Shown here piece by piece: positions 35,295 to 43,740 of a DNA stretch of 45,709 bases (position 1 is the stretch's first letter; every line of letters begins with the position of its first letter). Below the pieces are notes generated by a model. The model ran no database searches and was not told where the DNA came from. It saw only the letters and a list, made by a program, of their open reading frames with translations. The translations under genes were made by a program, and so were the position numbers. Source of the DNA: UBA4408 sp002389785. Its GTDB lineage: Bacteria; Bacteroidota; Bacteroidia; UBA4408. The stretch covers positions 1-45,709 of the forward strand of contig DAORJK010000021.1 in NCBI GenBank assembly GCA_035438985.1, written 5' to 3'.

Positions 35295-35839
35295 TAACTG
35301 TTTTTTACCGTTAATGAATTAGCGGCCAATTTATTTGACCAAATCATCCATAAAAAAAACACATAACTGTATACCACTATGGTAAAGGTATAGGTATGAT
35401 TGAAATCGAGATACTGAGGTGCGTATAGCGTAATCAAGACCAATGCAACAATACGAATAATATTTACTATGTGAATGGTGATTAAACCTACTGGAATAAA
35501 CCAGAGTTTTGATTTTAATGGACCCGGATATGCAATTACAAAACCTGTGAACAAAGCAAAAAGAGTTATTCCATTACAAGGATCGCCAATCCAAATACCA
35601 TGTGTACCATCGATACCAAGAGTACGAATGGCCCACTCAGGATCTGGTTCAGGTATTAAACGGTAACCTAAATTTGAAATAATGAATTCGCCGCTCTTGA
35701 TTAAATTATCTATAACAAAAGCATCTAAATAGCCTTTGGGGTGTAACCAAAGTTCATAAAATAAATACCAAAAAATATACAGGAGTAGCGCTTTTAAAAG
35801 AAAAAATGCCGCAGGATTTTTCTTTGCAAATTGAAACAT
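35294..35839 (-). CDS. Short exosortase/archaeosortase family transpeptidase
   Basis: 181 residues, about five transmembrane segments. The three exosortase active-site positions are visible: Cys88 in GDPCNGI, Arg129 in VNIIRIVAL and His148 in FNHTYTF. The family cleaves C-terminal sorting signals of exported proteins at the membrane and is thought to transfer them to an envelope acceptor. It is far shorter than EpsH-type exosortases (about 280 residues or more), like the compact XrtF and similar Bacteroidota forms; I cannot name the exact subfamily. It is flanked by the sorting-signal precursor upstream (24 bases) and a membrane partner downstream, and is divergent from the Wzc-like gene. Confidence 0.88.
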   Translation of the reverse strand: MFQFAKKNPAAFFLLKALLLYIFWYLFYELWLHPKGYLDAFVIDNLIKSGEFIISNLGYRLIPEPDPEWAIRTLGIDGTHGIWIGDPCNGITLFALFTGFVIAYPGPLKSKLWFIPVGLITIHIVNIIRIVALVLITLYAPQYLDFNHTYTFTIVVYSYVFFLWMIWSNKLAANSLTVKNS

Positions 35840-35863
35840 CTTAGCTCGTTGTTCTAAGACTTA

Positions 35864-36103
35864 TCAGTTTTTATTTTCAGCAGAGTTTTTTCGTGAATCA
35901 TACACTTTTTTAGCTCCAAATGCTGCTCCGGCTGCTAGTAAAAAACTAATACCACCATCAATCGGCATGCAGGGAGGTGGAAAACAAGGAGGTCCACCAC
36001 CACCTGGAGGAGGAGGAGGAGGTCCGCCGGCCAATGAAACAGATATATTTACTACTAAAAATACGATGACAAACGCAGCTAAATAGGTATAAAACTTCTT
36101 CAT
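35864..36103 (-). CDS. Tiny exosortase substrate with PID-type C-terminal sorting signal
   Basis: 79 residues from the ATG at 36103; the open frame runs further upstream but through AT-rich promoter DNA. Order: signal peptide MKKFYTYLAAFVIVFLVVNI to about residue 25; a Gly/Pro tract (26-46) with two Cys (40 and 45); the motif PIDGG (47-51); a hydrophobic span (52-64, ISFLLAAGAAFGA); and a basic tail KKVYDSRKNS. This motif-helix-basic-tail layout is that of exosortase-processed sorting signals and matches my recollection of the PID-CTERM domain of Bacteroidota. After removal of both ends only about 20 residues would remain. Predicted as the cognate substrate of the adjacent exosortase. Confidence 0.8.
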   Translation of the reverse strand: MKKFYTYLAAFVIVFLVVNISVSLAGGPPPPPPGGGGPPCFPPPCMPIDGGISFLLAAGAAFGAKKVYDSRKNSAENKN

Positions 36104-36115
36104 CTTAAAAATCAA

Positions 36116-36151
36116 TTTGCTACAAAAATAGAAAAAAAGTTGAGACTCAAA
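36116..36151 (-). promoter_or_regulatory. Promoter of the exosortase operon
   Basis: On the minus strand, TTTG (36151-36148), a 17-base spacer, then TATTTTTG (36130-36123) match the Bacteroidota -33/-7 promoter (TTTG and TAnnTTTG). The inferred start of transcription is close to 36116, about 13 bases before the ATG. It probably drives the peptide precursor, exosortase, partner protein and glyA. Confidence 0.6.
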
Positions 36152-36237
36152 ATCAATTCTTAAAGAAAAATAGTCAGCAATCGAAAGTTTTCGATAATTG
36201 GGAAACACGTGTATCAATAGCAGTAGCTTTTTATTTA

Positions 36238-36245
36238 TATATTTG
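36238..36245 (+). promoter_or_regulatory. Candidate -7 box for the wzc-like gene and downstream glycan genes
   Basis: TATATTTG fits TAnnTTTG and lies 36 bases before the start codon at 36282, in the 178-base divergent region shared with the exosortase operon. No clear -33 box at standard distance. Confidence 0.4.
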
Positions 36246-36281
36246 TCCGCTTTTTTCAGAACCAATTTACACGATAGATAG

Positions 36282-38720
36282 ATGGCGCAAAAGAATTCTT
36301 CCCTGATTGACATTAATGATATAAATAATTTAATCAAAATAATATCAAGAAACTGGCTCTTGATTTTACTTTTTTTGGGAGTAGCTTACATCATTGCCTT
36401 TGTATATATTCATAAACTTACTGAATACTCCGCTGCTAAAACCCAAATTTTAATAAAATCAGAGGAAACGTACGACTATCAAAGTCAGATTCTTGAAGGA
36501 CTTGGTCAATCTTACAATGCCTACAACAGCTACGAAAAAATTTCAAATGAAATGCGGGTAATTAAATCATACGATTTAATTGAAAAAGCCGTTTCCAAAC
36601 TAAATCTGGATGTTTCTTATTATATAGTTGGACGATTAAAAACCACCGAAATTTATGAAGCAAAACCATTTCAAATAAAGGTTTTGAGTATTAATCCGAG
36701 CTTGTACGAACAACCTATAAAACTCACTTTTATAGATGAAAATAACTACAGCATCAAATATGAAAAATACGGAGAATCTATTTCACATAAATTTAGTTTT
36801 GATAAAGAAGCAGTTGACTCAGATTTTAAAATTATAGTAAGCCGTAACGCTTCAATAGATGCTAATACTGTTGGTGCATTGCGCGATTATGAATACCAGT
36901 TTAAAGTTCATAACATTCAAAACCTTGTATCGAAATACCAATCGGGTTTAACAGTAGAAAACGAAGAATACACGGCTATATTATCGGTTATTGTGGAAGA
37001 TGAAATAGCTGAAAGAGCTGTTTTGTTTTTGGATACACTTTCAAAAGTATACCTCGACTACTCGCTAAAATCTAAAGTAGATATAAACGAAAATACTTTA
37101 AAATATATAGATAAACAATTGGATGAGGTTATTGAAATTTTGTCGAGTATAGAAGACGACCTGGAAAATTATAAAAAGCAAAAAGCGATTTTGGATTTAT
37201 CCAAAGAGGAAGAAACATATTTTCAGCAGCTAACTGATTATGAAGCTCAAAGAACCAAATTACAGCTTCAAATGCAATCGATTGGAGAACTTGAAAAATA
37301 CATCATTCTCGACAAAGATCCTGAATTACTTCCTCCTTCGTTTTACATAAACAGTGAAGATGATTTCTTAAAGCGCTCAGTTGGTGAATTGTACACCTTT
37401 CAAATTGCTCGAAACGGGGCCTTGTTTAATTCAACTACTAAAAACATGTCAATTACTGAGATTGACCAAAAAATAAAACTTTTAAAGAGTAACATTCTTA
37501 CTTATTTAGGAAACACAAAAGTTGCTATACAGGCCAATATTGATCGTATTTCAAAGGCGATTGGGTCTTATGAAGGTTCTATCCAAAACATTCCGCAAAA
37601 ACAACGTCAGCTTCTGAATATTGCCAGAAAACAACAGGTGTACGAAAAAATGTATTCCTTTTTGCTTGAGAAAAAATCCAGTACCATTATCGCAAGAGCA
37701 GGGATAGTTCCCGAAACTAAAATTATTGAATCGGCTCGCTCCATTGGTATAGTAAAACCTGATAAGAACAAAATTTTGTATTCGTTTTTAGGTAGCAGTT
37801 TGGTTATTGCGCTTTTAATTGTGTTTATGCGTACTACCTTTTTCTCACGAATTGAAAGTGTTCCTGAATTAAAAGCGTTAACAACCTTACCTATTTTAGG
37901 AGAAATATTGTATTCTGATGCAGGTAAATCATCTTACATTGTTGTAGACGCCGACCCAAAATCGCCCATTACTGAATCTTTCAGAAGCTTGCGAACCAAT
38001 CTCGAATACATGGCTTCTGAAAGTAAATCAAAAATTGTATTGATTACTTCCAATAATCCCGGAGAAGGTAAAACCTTTTGCTCAGTAAATCTTGCCTCTA
38101 TTTTGGCCAAGGCCGGTAAGAAAGTTCTGGTAATTGAGCTCGATTTACACAAACCCAAAGTGCATCTTGGCTTAAATATGAAATCGGAATTTGGGGTAAG
38201 TAATATTCTTGTTGGGAAAGAATCTACGCATAACTCAATTTTAAAAACTTCGGTTGAGAATTTGGATACCATTCTTGCAGGACCCACTCCTCCTAATGCT
38301 TCGGAGTTAATATTGAGTCCACACATGAACGAAATGTTAGCCTATGGACGTGAAAACTATGACTATATTATTGTAGATACACCGCCGGTTGGATTAATTT
38401 CGGATGCTTTCATTTTGATGAAATATGCAGATGTGTGTCTATTTGTATTAAACGTACGATTTGCAACTAAAGGATCGGTCAATAATGCACATGAAATTGT
38501 AGAACTAAACAAACTGCAAAATTTTGGTTTCGTGCTTAATGGTGTGAAACAACGCAAATCAAAATATTATTATAACCGATACAATTACGGATATGGTTTT
38601 GGTTACGGATATGGCTACGGATACGGTTACGGATATGGAAAAGGATATGGCTATGGAGGTTATTACGGATACGGCCAGAAAAAGAATAATGATACGAAAG
38701 AACCTGAAACCAAAGCATAA
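36282..38720 (+). CDS. Wzc-like polysaccharide co-polymerase / tyrosine autokinase
   Basis: 812 residues, inner-membrane polysaccharide co-polymerase 2a controlling chain length and export. The Wzz domain has TM1 at about 23-43 and TM2 at about 505-527, with coiled coil between (about 270-450) in the periplasm. The cytosolic BY-kinase domain has Walker A GEGKT (594-598) in SNNPGEGKTFCSVNLA, Walker A' VLVIELDLHKPK (about 616-627) and Walker B YIIVDTPPVGL (near 695). The C-terminus is a Tyr/Gly tail with 17 Tyr between about residues 762 and 798, the expected autophosphorylation cluster. No OPX outer-membrane partner or Wzb phosphatase gene is present in the window. Followed by the nonulosonate genes after 26 bases. 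Confidence 0.93.
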   Translation: MAQKNSSLIDINDINNLIKIISRNWLLILLFLGVAYIIAFVYIHKLTEYSAAKTQILIKSEETYDYQSQILEGLGQSYNAYNSYEKISNEMRVIKSYDLIEKAVSKLNLDVSYYIVGRLKTTEIYEAKPFQIKVLSINPSLYEQPIKLTFIDENNYSIKYEKYGESISHKFSFDKEAVDSDFKIIVSRNASIDANTVGALRDYEYQFKVHNIQNLVSKYQSGLTVENEEYTAILSVIVEDEIAERAVLFLDTLSKVYLDYSLKSKVDINENTLKYIDKQLDEVIEILSSIEDDLENYKKQKAILDLSKEEETYFQQLTDYEAQRTKLQLQMQSIGELEKYIILDKDPELLPPSFYINSEDDFLKRSVGELYTFQIARNGALFNSTTKNMSITEIDQKIKLLKSNILTYLGNTKVAIQANIDRISKAIGSYEGSIQNIPQKQRQLLNIARKQQVYEKMYSFLLEKKSSTIIARAGIVPETKIIESARSIGIVKPDKNKILYSFLGSSLVIALLIVFMRTTFFSRIESVPELKALTTLPILGEILYSDAGKSSYIVVDADPKSPITESFRSLRTNLEYMASESKSKIVLITSNNPGEGKTFCSVNLASILAKAGKKVLVIELDLHKPKVHLGLNMKSEFGVSNILVGKESTHNSILKTSVENLDTILAGPTPPNASELILSPHMNEMLAYGRENYDYIIVDTPPVGLISDAFILMKYADVCLFVLNVRFATKGSVNNAHEIVELNKLQNFGFVLNGVKQRKSKYYYNRYNYGYGFGYGYGYGYGYGYGKGYGYGGYYGYGQKKNNDTKEPETKA
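38565..38675 (+). repeat. Tyr-Gly codon repeat in the kinase tail
   Basis: A low-complexity run of alternating TAY and GGN codons encoding (Tyr-Gly)n with 17 Tyr. Third positions vary between T, C and A, so the peptide rather than the DNA appears to be under selection, although slippage could change copy number. Confidence 0.8.
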
Positions 38721-38746
38721 GTAAGTGGATATTGCACTTTAAAACT

Positions 38747-39769
38747 ATGAGCATAAAACCGGTTTTAATAATCGCTGAAGCAGGAGTTAATCACAACGGA
38801 CAATTAGCCCTTGCTAAAAAATTGGTGGATGTTGCTGCTGAGGCTGGCGCCGATATTGTAAAGTTTCAAACTTTTAAAGCCGATAATCTGGTTAGCAAAA
38901 AAGCCCCAAAGGCTAACTATCAATTGCGAAGTACAGCACTTACAGAATCGCAGTATGAAATGATTAAGAAGCTTGAGATGGATGTGCACATGCACAAAGC
39001 TTTAATGACCTACTGTAAAAAAAAGAAGATTCAATTTTTATCGACCCCTTTTGATTCAGATAGCATACATTTATTATCAAAATTAGGGATTAGCATTTTT
39101 AAGATTCCTTCCGGTGAATTAACCAACCTTCCTTATCTAACTCAGGTTGGTAAGTTAAAAAAAACAGTGATTCTAAGTACCGGTATGGCAAGTCTTGGTG
39201 AAATTGAAGCGGCTTTGAATGTTTTGACTTCTAATGGAACAAACCTTCAAAACATTACCTTGTTACACTGCAATACCGAATATCCGACTCCAATGAGCGA
39301 TGTAAACTTAACTGCAATGCTCACACTTCAAAAAGCATTTAATATTAAAGTAGGATATTCTGACCATACTTTAGGTATTGAAGTTCCGATTGCAGCAGTT
39401 GCTATGGGTGCTTGCATAATTGAAAAGCATATTACGCTTGATAAAACTATGGAAGGACCCGATCACAGAGCTTCGTTAGATCCTTCTGAATTAAAGCAAA
39501 TGGTTCAAAGTATTCGTAATATTGAAAAAGCAATGGGAAATGGAATAAAAAAGCCAAGCCCCTCTGAGCTAAAAAATAAAACCATTGCACGGAAAAGCGT
39601 CCATATCGCCCGAAACCTTAAAGCCGGAACTACGTTAACTGCCGAAGATATATGCATGAAACGCCCGGGTGATGGAATTTCACCAATGTTAATGGATCTT
39701 TTGCTAGGTAAAAAAATCAAAACTAATTTAACTGCCGATCATAAACTCAGTTTTAATGATTTGAATTAA
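38747..39769 (+). CDS. neuB: N-acetylneuraminate/legionaminate synthase
   Basis: 340 residues from the ATG at 38747; a Met codon five residues earlier (38732) is also in frame but precedes the conserved start KPVLIIAEAGVNHNG. Condenses phosphoenolpyruvate with a 6-carbon aminosugar (ManNAc or 2,4-diacetamido-2,4,6-trideoxymannose) to a nonulosonic acid. The TIM-barrel domain contains FQTFKADNLVSKKAPKANYQ, STPFDSDS, KIPSGELTNLP, LHCNTEYPTP and EKHITLDKTMEGPDHRASL. The C-terminal SAF/antifreeze-like domain (about 280-340) shows ARNLKAGTTLTAEDI. The LegI identity is suggested by the LegB, LegC and PtmE-like neighbours. Confidence 0.93.
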   Translation: MSIKPVLIIAEAGVNHNGQLALAKKLVDVAAEAGADIVKFQTFKADNLVSKKAPKANYQLRSTALTESQYEMIKKLEMDVHMHKALMTYCKKKKIQFLSTPFDSDSIHLLSKLGISIFKIPSGELTNLPYLTQVGKLKKTVILSTGMASLGEIEAALNVLTSNGTNLQNITLLHCNTEYPTPMSDVNLTAMLTLQKAFNIKVGYSDHTLGIEVPIAAVAMGACIIEKHITLDKTMEGPDHRASLDPSELKQMVQSIRNIEKAMGNGIKKPSPSELKNKTIARKSVHIARNLKAGTTLTAEDICMKRPGDGISPMLMDLLLGKKIKTNLTADHKLSFNDLN

Positions 39770-39793
39770 GGAGCGCAAATCTCAGCTATTGAA

Positions 39794-40846
39794 ATGAAGG
39801 ATTTTAAGCAAAATTGTGTAAACGAAAAGCTCACCGTAAAGGAAGCTCTTGAAACGCTAAACGATTTAAGCGGTGAAAAAAGTCTTACGCTCTTTATTGT
39901 AAATGATAAAAAACAACTACTGGGAACGCTTACAGATGGGGATGTTCGACGAGGGCTCATCAATGGACTTTCATTGTATCAGCCTGTTTCGGATTTTATG
40001 TTTAAGGATTTTCGCTACTTGCGTAAGAATAAATTTACTGTTAGCGATATAGACGAGCTTCGAAAGAAAAACCTGAATCTTATTCCTTTGTTGAATGCGA
40101 AAAATGAAATCATTCGCATTATTGATTTAGCACAAAAACGTTCAATTATTCCGGTAGATGCCTTTATTATGGCTGGTGGTGAAGGATTGCGTCTACGGCC
40201 ATTTACTGAAAATTTACCCAAACCATTATTGAAAGTTGGCGACAAGCCGATTATTGAACATAACATCGATCGCTTAGAAGCTTTTGGTGTGAACACCGTG
40301 TATGTGTCGGTAAATTACTTAGGTGAAAAAATTGAACAGTACCTTGGGAACGGCAAGCAAAAAGGAATTCATATTAAGTATATCAAAGAAAAAAAGGCAA
40401 TGGGTACCATTGGTTCTATGAGTTTAGTTGATTCATTTGAAAATGATACCATTTTATTAATGAATTCTGATTTATTGACGAACATTGATTTTGAAGATTT
40501 CTATTTATCCTTTGAACAAAAAAATGCTGCTATGGCTGTTGCCTCAGTTCCTTATAAGGTAAATGTCCCTTACGCTATTTTTGAGGTAGATGACGAAAAA
40601 GTATTATCACTGAATGAGAAACCAACCTATACATACTATTCTAATGCCGGTATTTACTTGATTAAAAAAAGTTTATTAAAATTAATACCAGAAAACGGTT
40701 CATTTGATGCTACTGAATTTATGCAACGCGTTATCGAAAATGGACAGAAACTAATCTATTACCCAATTTTAGGCTATTGGCTTGACATTGGTCAACACGA
40801 CGAATACAAGAAGGCACAGGAAGACATTAAACATATTAAATTGTAA
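39794..40846 (+). CDS. PtmE-like CBS-pair nucleotidyltransferase (GlcN-1-P guanylyltransferase candidate)
   Basis: 350 residues. Two CBS motifs at the N-terminus (about 5-120; LLGTLTDGDVRRGLINGLS is characteristic) precede a sugar-phosphate nucleotidyltransferase domain (from about 125) with AFIMAGGEGLRLRPFT, the signature G-x-G-x-R, KPLLKVGDKPI, and MNSDLLTNIDF with the metal-binding Asp. This CBS plus NTP-transferase architecture matches PtmE, which makes GDP-glucosamine for the GDP-dependent legionaminic acid route described in Campylobacter jejuni. The pathway is inferred from architecture and neighbours; the nucleotide used cannot be proven from sequence. It is 24 bases after neuB and shares a base with the next start. 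Confidence 0.85.
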   Translation: MKDFKQNCVNEKLTVKEALETLNDLSGEKSLTLFIVNDKKQLLGTLTDGDVRRGLINGLSLYQPVSDFMFKDFRYLRKNKFTVSDIDELRKKNLNLIPLLNAKNEIIRIIDLAQKRSIIPVDAFIMAGGEGLRLRPFTENLPKPLLKVGDKPIIEHNIDRLEAFGVNTVYVSVNYLGEKIEQYLGNGKQKGIHIKYIKEKKAMGTIGSMSLVDSFENDTILLMNSDLLTNIDFEDFYLSFEQKNAAMAVASVPYKVNVPYAIFEVDDEKVLSLNEKPTYTYYSNAGIYLIKKSLLKLIPENGSFDATEFMQRVIENGQKLIYYPILGYWLDIGQHDEYKKAQEDIKHIKL

Positions 40847-41538
40847 TGAAAGTACTCTACCTCATTACTGCCCGTGGAGGTTCAAAGGGAATACCCGGTA
40901 AAAATACAAAGCTTTTGCACGGTAAACCATTAATAAACTACACCATTGAAGTAGCCCGTGAATTAAGTGAAGATAATTTAATTTGTGTTAGTACCGATTC
41001 AGAAGAAATAGCCAACACTGTTTTACAAACAGGGCTTGAAATTCCTTTTATACGCCCCTCACATTTGGCGACAGATACAGCTGGTTCAGATGGTGTGATT
41101 GAACATGCTTTGAATTTTTATGAAACGAAGAATATACATCCGGATGTTCTGGTGTTATTACAACCCACCTCTCCTTTTAGAAAAGCCGAGCATGTTAAAG
41201 AGGCACTGGAGTCATACACCGGAGAGGAAGACATGGTGGTTGCAGTGAAAGAAAGTAAAGCAAACCCCTATTTTACATTGCTTGAAGAAAATTCAGCAGG
41301 ATATCTTGAAAAATCGAAAAAGCTTCCACAAGAAATTACTAGAAGACAAGACTGTCCGCCAGTTTATGAGATTAATGGCGCTATTTATATTATTAACATT
41401 AAAGCCTTTAAACAGGTAAAATCATTATCCAAATTTTCGAAGCTAAAGAAATATACCATGTCTCAAGAAGCTTCTCTAGATATTGATACTCCGCTTGATT
41501 GGAAATTGGCCGAATTGATACTAAACGAAAAGCAATGA
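40846..41538 (+). CDS. neuA: CMP-nonulosonate (N-acetylneuraminate/legionaminate) cytidylyltransferase
   Basis: 230 residues. Activates the nonulosonic acid with CTP to the CMP-sugar used by glycosyltransferases. ARGGSKGIPGKNTKLLHGKPLI is the CTP-binding signature, followed by CVSTDSEEIA, LLQPTSPFRKAEHV and the C-terminal SLDIDTPLDWKLAE with metal-binding Asp residues. The short form lacks the C-terminal esterase of some sialate synthetases. Its start overlaps the last base of the preceding stop and its stop overlaps the start of the epimerase (ATGA), indicating coupling. Confidence 0.93.
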   Translation: MKVLYLITARGGSKGIPGKNTKLLHGKPLINYTIEVARELSEDNLICVSTDSEEIANTVLQTGLEIPFIRPSHLATDTAGSDGVIEHALNFYETKNIHPDVLVLLQPTSPFRKAEHVKEALESYTGEEDMVVAVKESKANPYFTLLEENSAGYLEKSKKLPQEITRRQDCPPVYEINGAIYIINIKAFKQVKSLSKFSKLKKYTMSQEASLDIDTPLDWKLAELILNEKQ

Positions 41539-42650
41539 CCATTGGAATAATTACAACCTCACGTGCTGATTTTGGTATTTATCTGCCTTTATTAAAGGCA
41601 TTAAAAAACGATGGAACATTTCGACTTTTGTTATTTGCAGGTGGAATGCATACCAGCGAAATGTATGGCAATTCGTATCAATTAATAGAAGCACAAGGTT
41701 TTAAAATTAACGAAAAACTTTACTCACTGTCACCGGGTGATGATGCCGAAAGTATAGCGAAAGCTATGGGAACTACTACCCATGTTTTTGCAAGTATTTG
41801 GAAAAAATACGCTTCCAAAATTGATGTGCTATTTGTATTGGGCGATCGTTTCGAAATGTTTGCTGCTGCATCTTCGGTTATCCCATTTGGTATACCACTC
41901 GCGCACATTCATGGGGGCGAAACTACACTGGGAGCAATTGACAATAAATTCAGACATGCATTAAGTTGTCTTTCCAATTTTCATTTTACAACTAATGAAG
42001 AACACAAGAACCGTGTAGCAAAAATTACCGGAAGTAATGAAAATGTTTTCAATGTTGGTGCATTGGGCATTGATTCGATAATGAACATGAAACTTTTTAC
42101 ACCGCTTGAGTTTAAAAAGAGTTTTCAATTTTCTGTGGATGAACCCTATATCTTGTGTACCTATCATCCTGAAACAATGCATGTGGGGGCTAATAAAACC
42201 AATGTTGTTGAATTAATTAAGGCTTTTATGAAACAGCCAATGAAAGTATTGTGTACACTGCCCAATGCGGATACTGATGGGCAAATAATTCGAAAAAAAC
42301 TGCTTGAATTCGAAAAAAAATATCCGCAAAAAATAACTTGTTTCGAAAATTTAGGACAAAAGGGTTATCTCACTGCCATGAAATATTGCAGTATTATGGT
42401 TGGAAATACATCGAGTGGTATTATAGAATCGGCAGCTTTGGGAATTCCGGTGGTAAATGTTGGCAATCGTCAACAGGGAAGATTGTCGAGTAATAATGTA
42501 GTACATGTTTCAAACGAGCACGGTGCTATTTTAAAAGGGATAACATTCGCTTTAAAATTAAAAGGCAAAAAATTTAAAGAAGTATATGGAAATGGAGCTG
42601 CTGCCAAGCAAATTATAGCTCAACTTAAAAAAATTAAAACACGCAAATAA
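41535..42650 (+). CDS. neuC: UDP/GDP-sugar 2-epimerase, hydrolysing (NeuC/LegG)
   Basis: 371 residues from the ATG at 41535, overlapping the preceding stop by 4 bases; an earlier in-frame ATG at 41499 lies inside neuA. GT-B-like fold. Removes the nucleotide while inverting C2 of a HexNAc to give the free manno-aminosugar used by the synthase. Motifs: TTSRADFGIYLPLLKAL, VLGDRFEMFAAASSVIPFG, AHIHGGETTLGAIDNKFRHA, YHPETMHVG, and VGNTSSGIIESAALGIPVVNVGNRQQGR near the end. With LegB and LegC present, a LegG role on the trideoxy sugar is more likely than plain UDP-GlcNAc. Confidence 0.92.
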   Translation: MTIGIITTSRADFGIYLPLLKALKNDGTFRLLLFAGGMHTSEMYGNSYQLIEAQGFKINEKLYSLSPGDDAESIAKAMGTTTHVFASIWKKYASKIDVLFVLGDRFEMFAAASSVIPFGIPLAHIHGGETTLGAIDNKFRHALSCLSNFHFTTNEEHKNRVAKITGSNENVFNVGALGIDSIMNMKLFTPLEFKKSFQFSVDEPYILCTYHPETMHVGANKTNVVELIKAFMKQPMKVLCTLPNADTDGQIIRKKLLEFEKKYPQKITCFENLGQKGYLTAMKYCSIMVGNTSSGIIESAALGIPVVNVGNRQQGRLSSNNVVHVSNEHGAILKGITFALKLKGKKFKEVYGNGAAAKQIIAQLKKIKTRK

Positions 42651-42753
42651 ATACTGAAAACTTACTATCTTTTTAATTCTATTTAGCTTTAGCTAATTTG
42701 AAAAAATAAGGATAGAATAAAGTAGTTAGATGTTAACGATTAAATAATCATAC

Positions 42754-43740
42754 ATGAAAAAAATTTTAGTAACCGGAGCAGATGGATTCATAGGCAGCCA
42801 CTTAGTGGAGCAATTACTCGACGAGGGCAAACAAGTTCGTGCTTTTGTATATTACAACTCATTTAATTCTTGGGGTTGGTTAGATACTTTATCGCAAGAT
42901 AAAAAAGACAAGATTGAAATTTTCGCAGGAGATGTGCGTGATCCATATGGTGTGCGTACAGCTATGAAAGGTTGCGACTGTGTTTACCATCTTGCAGCAT
43001 TAATTGCAATACCATACAGTTATCATTCACCCGATAATTATGTTGATACAAACATTAAAGGAACTTTAAACATTGTGCAAGCTGCCAGAGATTTAAATAT
43101 TGAACGGGTGTTGGTTACCTCTACATCAGAAGTTTATGGAACTGCGCTTCGAGTGCCAATCGATGAAACACATCCAAGGCAAGGACAATCGCCTTATTCG
43201 GCTACTAAAATTGGAGCCGATGCAATTGCAGATTCTTTTTACAGAAGTTTTAATTTACCGGTAACCATTGTTCGACCTTTTAACACTTATGGTCCTCGTC
43301 AAAGCGCTAGAGCGGTTATTCCAACAATCATTACTCAATTAATGGCCGGTAAAAAAGAAATAAAATTAGGTGCGCTCCACCCTACTCGCGATTTACTTTT
43401 TGTAAAAGATACAGTAAGAGGATTTATTGCAATTGCGAATAGCCAAAAAACGATTGGAGAAGAGGTAAACATTGCTACACAGCAAGAAATTTCAATAAAA
43501 GATTTAGCGCAAAAACTAATTGATAGAATTAATCCAGCCGCTCAAATTATTTCGGACGATATTCGATTACGTCCTGAAAAAAGTGAGGTTGAAAGACTAT
43601 TGGGAAGTGCTCAAAAAATTAAATCGCTCACCGATTGGGCGCCACAATATAGCCTTGATGAAGGATTGAACGCAACAATTGAATGGTTTAGCAACGAAAA
43701 CAATCGTAAAAACTATAAAGCCGACATTTACAATGTATAA
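42754..43740 (+). CDS. LegB-like nucleotide-HexNAc 4,6-dehydratase (SDR)
   Basis: 328 residues, extended short-chain dehydrogenase. The NAD-binding VTGADGFIGSHLVEQLL opens the protein; the active site shows TSTSEVYGTA and SPYSATKIGADA (Tyr-x3-Lys), followed by RPFNTYGPRQSARAVIPTII, typical of the LegB/GDP-sugar group. It would form the 4-keto-6-deoxy intermediate for legionaminic acid. A 103-base gap separates it from neuC; the gap contains only AT-rich DNA with short imperfect inverted repeats and no clear promoter. The stop overlaps the LegC start. Confidence 0.9.
   Translation: MKKILVTGADGFIGSHLVEQLLDEGKQVRAFVYYNSFNSWGWLDTLSQDKKDKIEIFAGDVRDPYGVRTAMKGCDCVYHLAALIAIPYSYHSPDNYVDTNIKGTLNIVQAARDLNIERVLVTSTSEVYGTALRVPIDETHPRQGQSPYSATKIGADAIADSFYRSFNLPVTIVRPFNTYGPRQSARAVIPTIITQLMAGKKEIKLGALHPTRDLLFVKDTVRGFIAIANSQKTIGEEVNIATQQEISIKDLAQKLIDRINPAAQIISDDIRLRPEKSEVERLLGSAQKIKSLTDWAPQYSLDEGLNATIEWFSNENNRKNYKADIYNV

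Noticed and set aside
36104..36337. Upstream extension of the 79-residue sorting-signal gene to 157 residues
   Set aside because: The extra 78 codons run through the divergent promoter and into the wzc-like start. The Met at 36103 begins a proper signal peptide and has a good promoter just before it.
42651..42753. Imperfect inverted repeats between neuC and the legB-like gene as a terminator
   Set aside because: The possible stems are short, very AT-rich and mismatched, with no T-tract directly after them; flanking genes belong to one pathway.
43679..43732. Upstream ATG for the LegC-like gene
   Set aside because: The extension lies entirely within the LegB coding sequence and has no resemblance to family N-termini.
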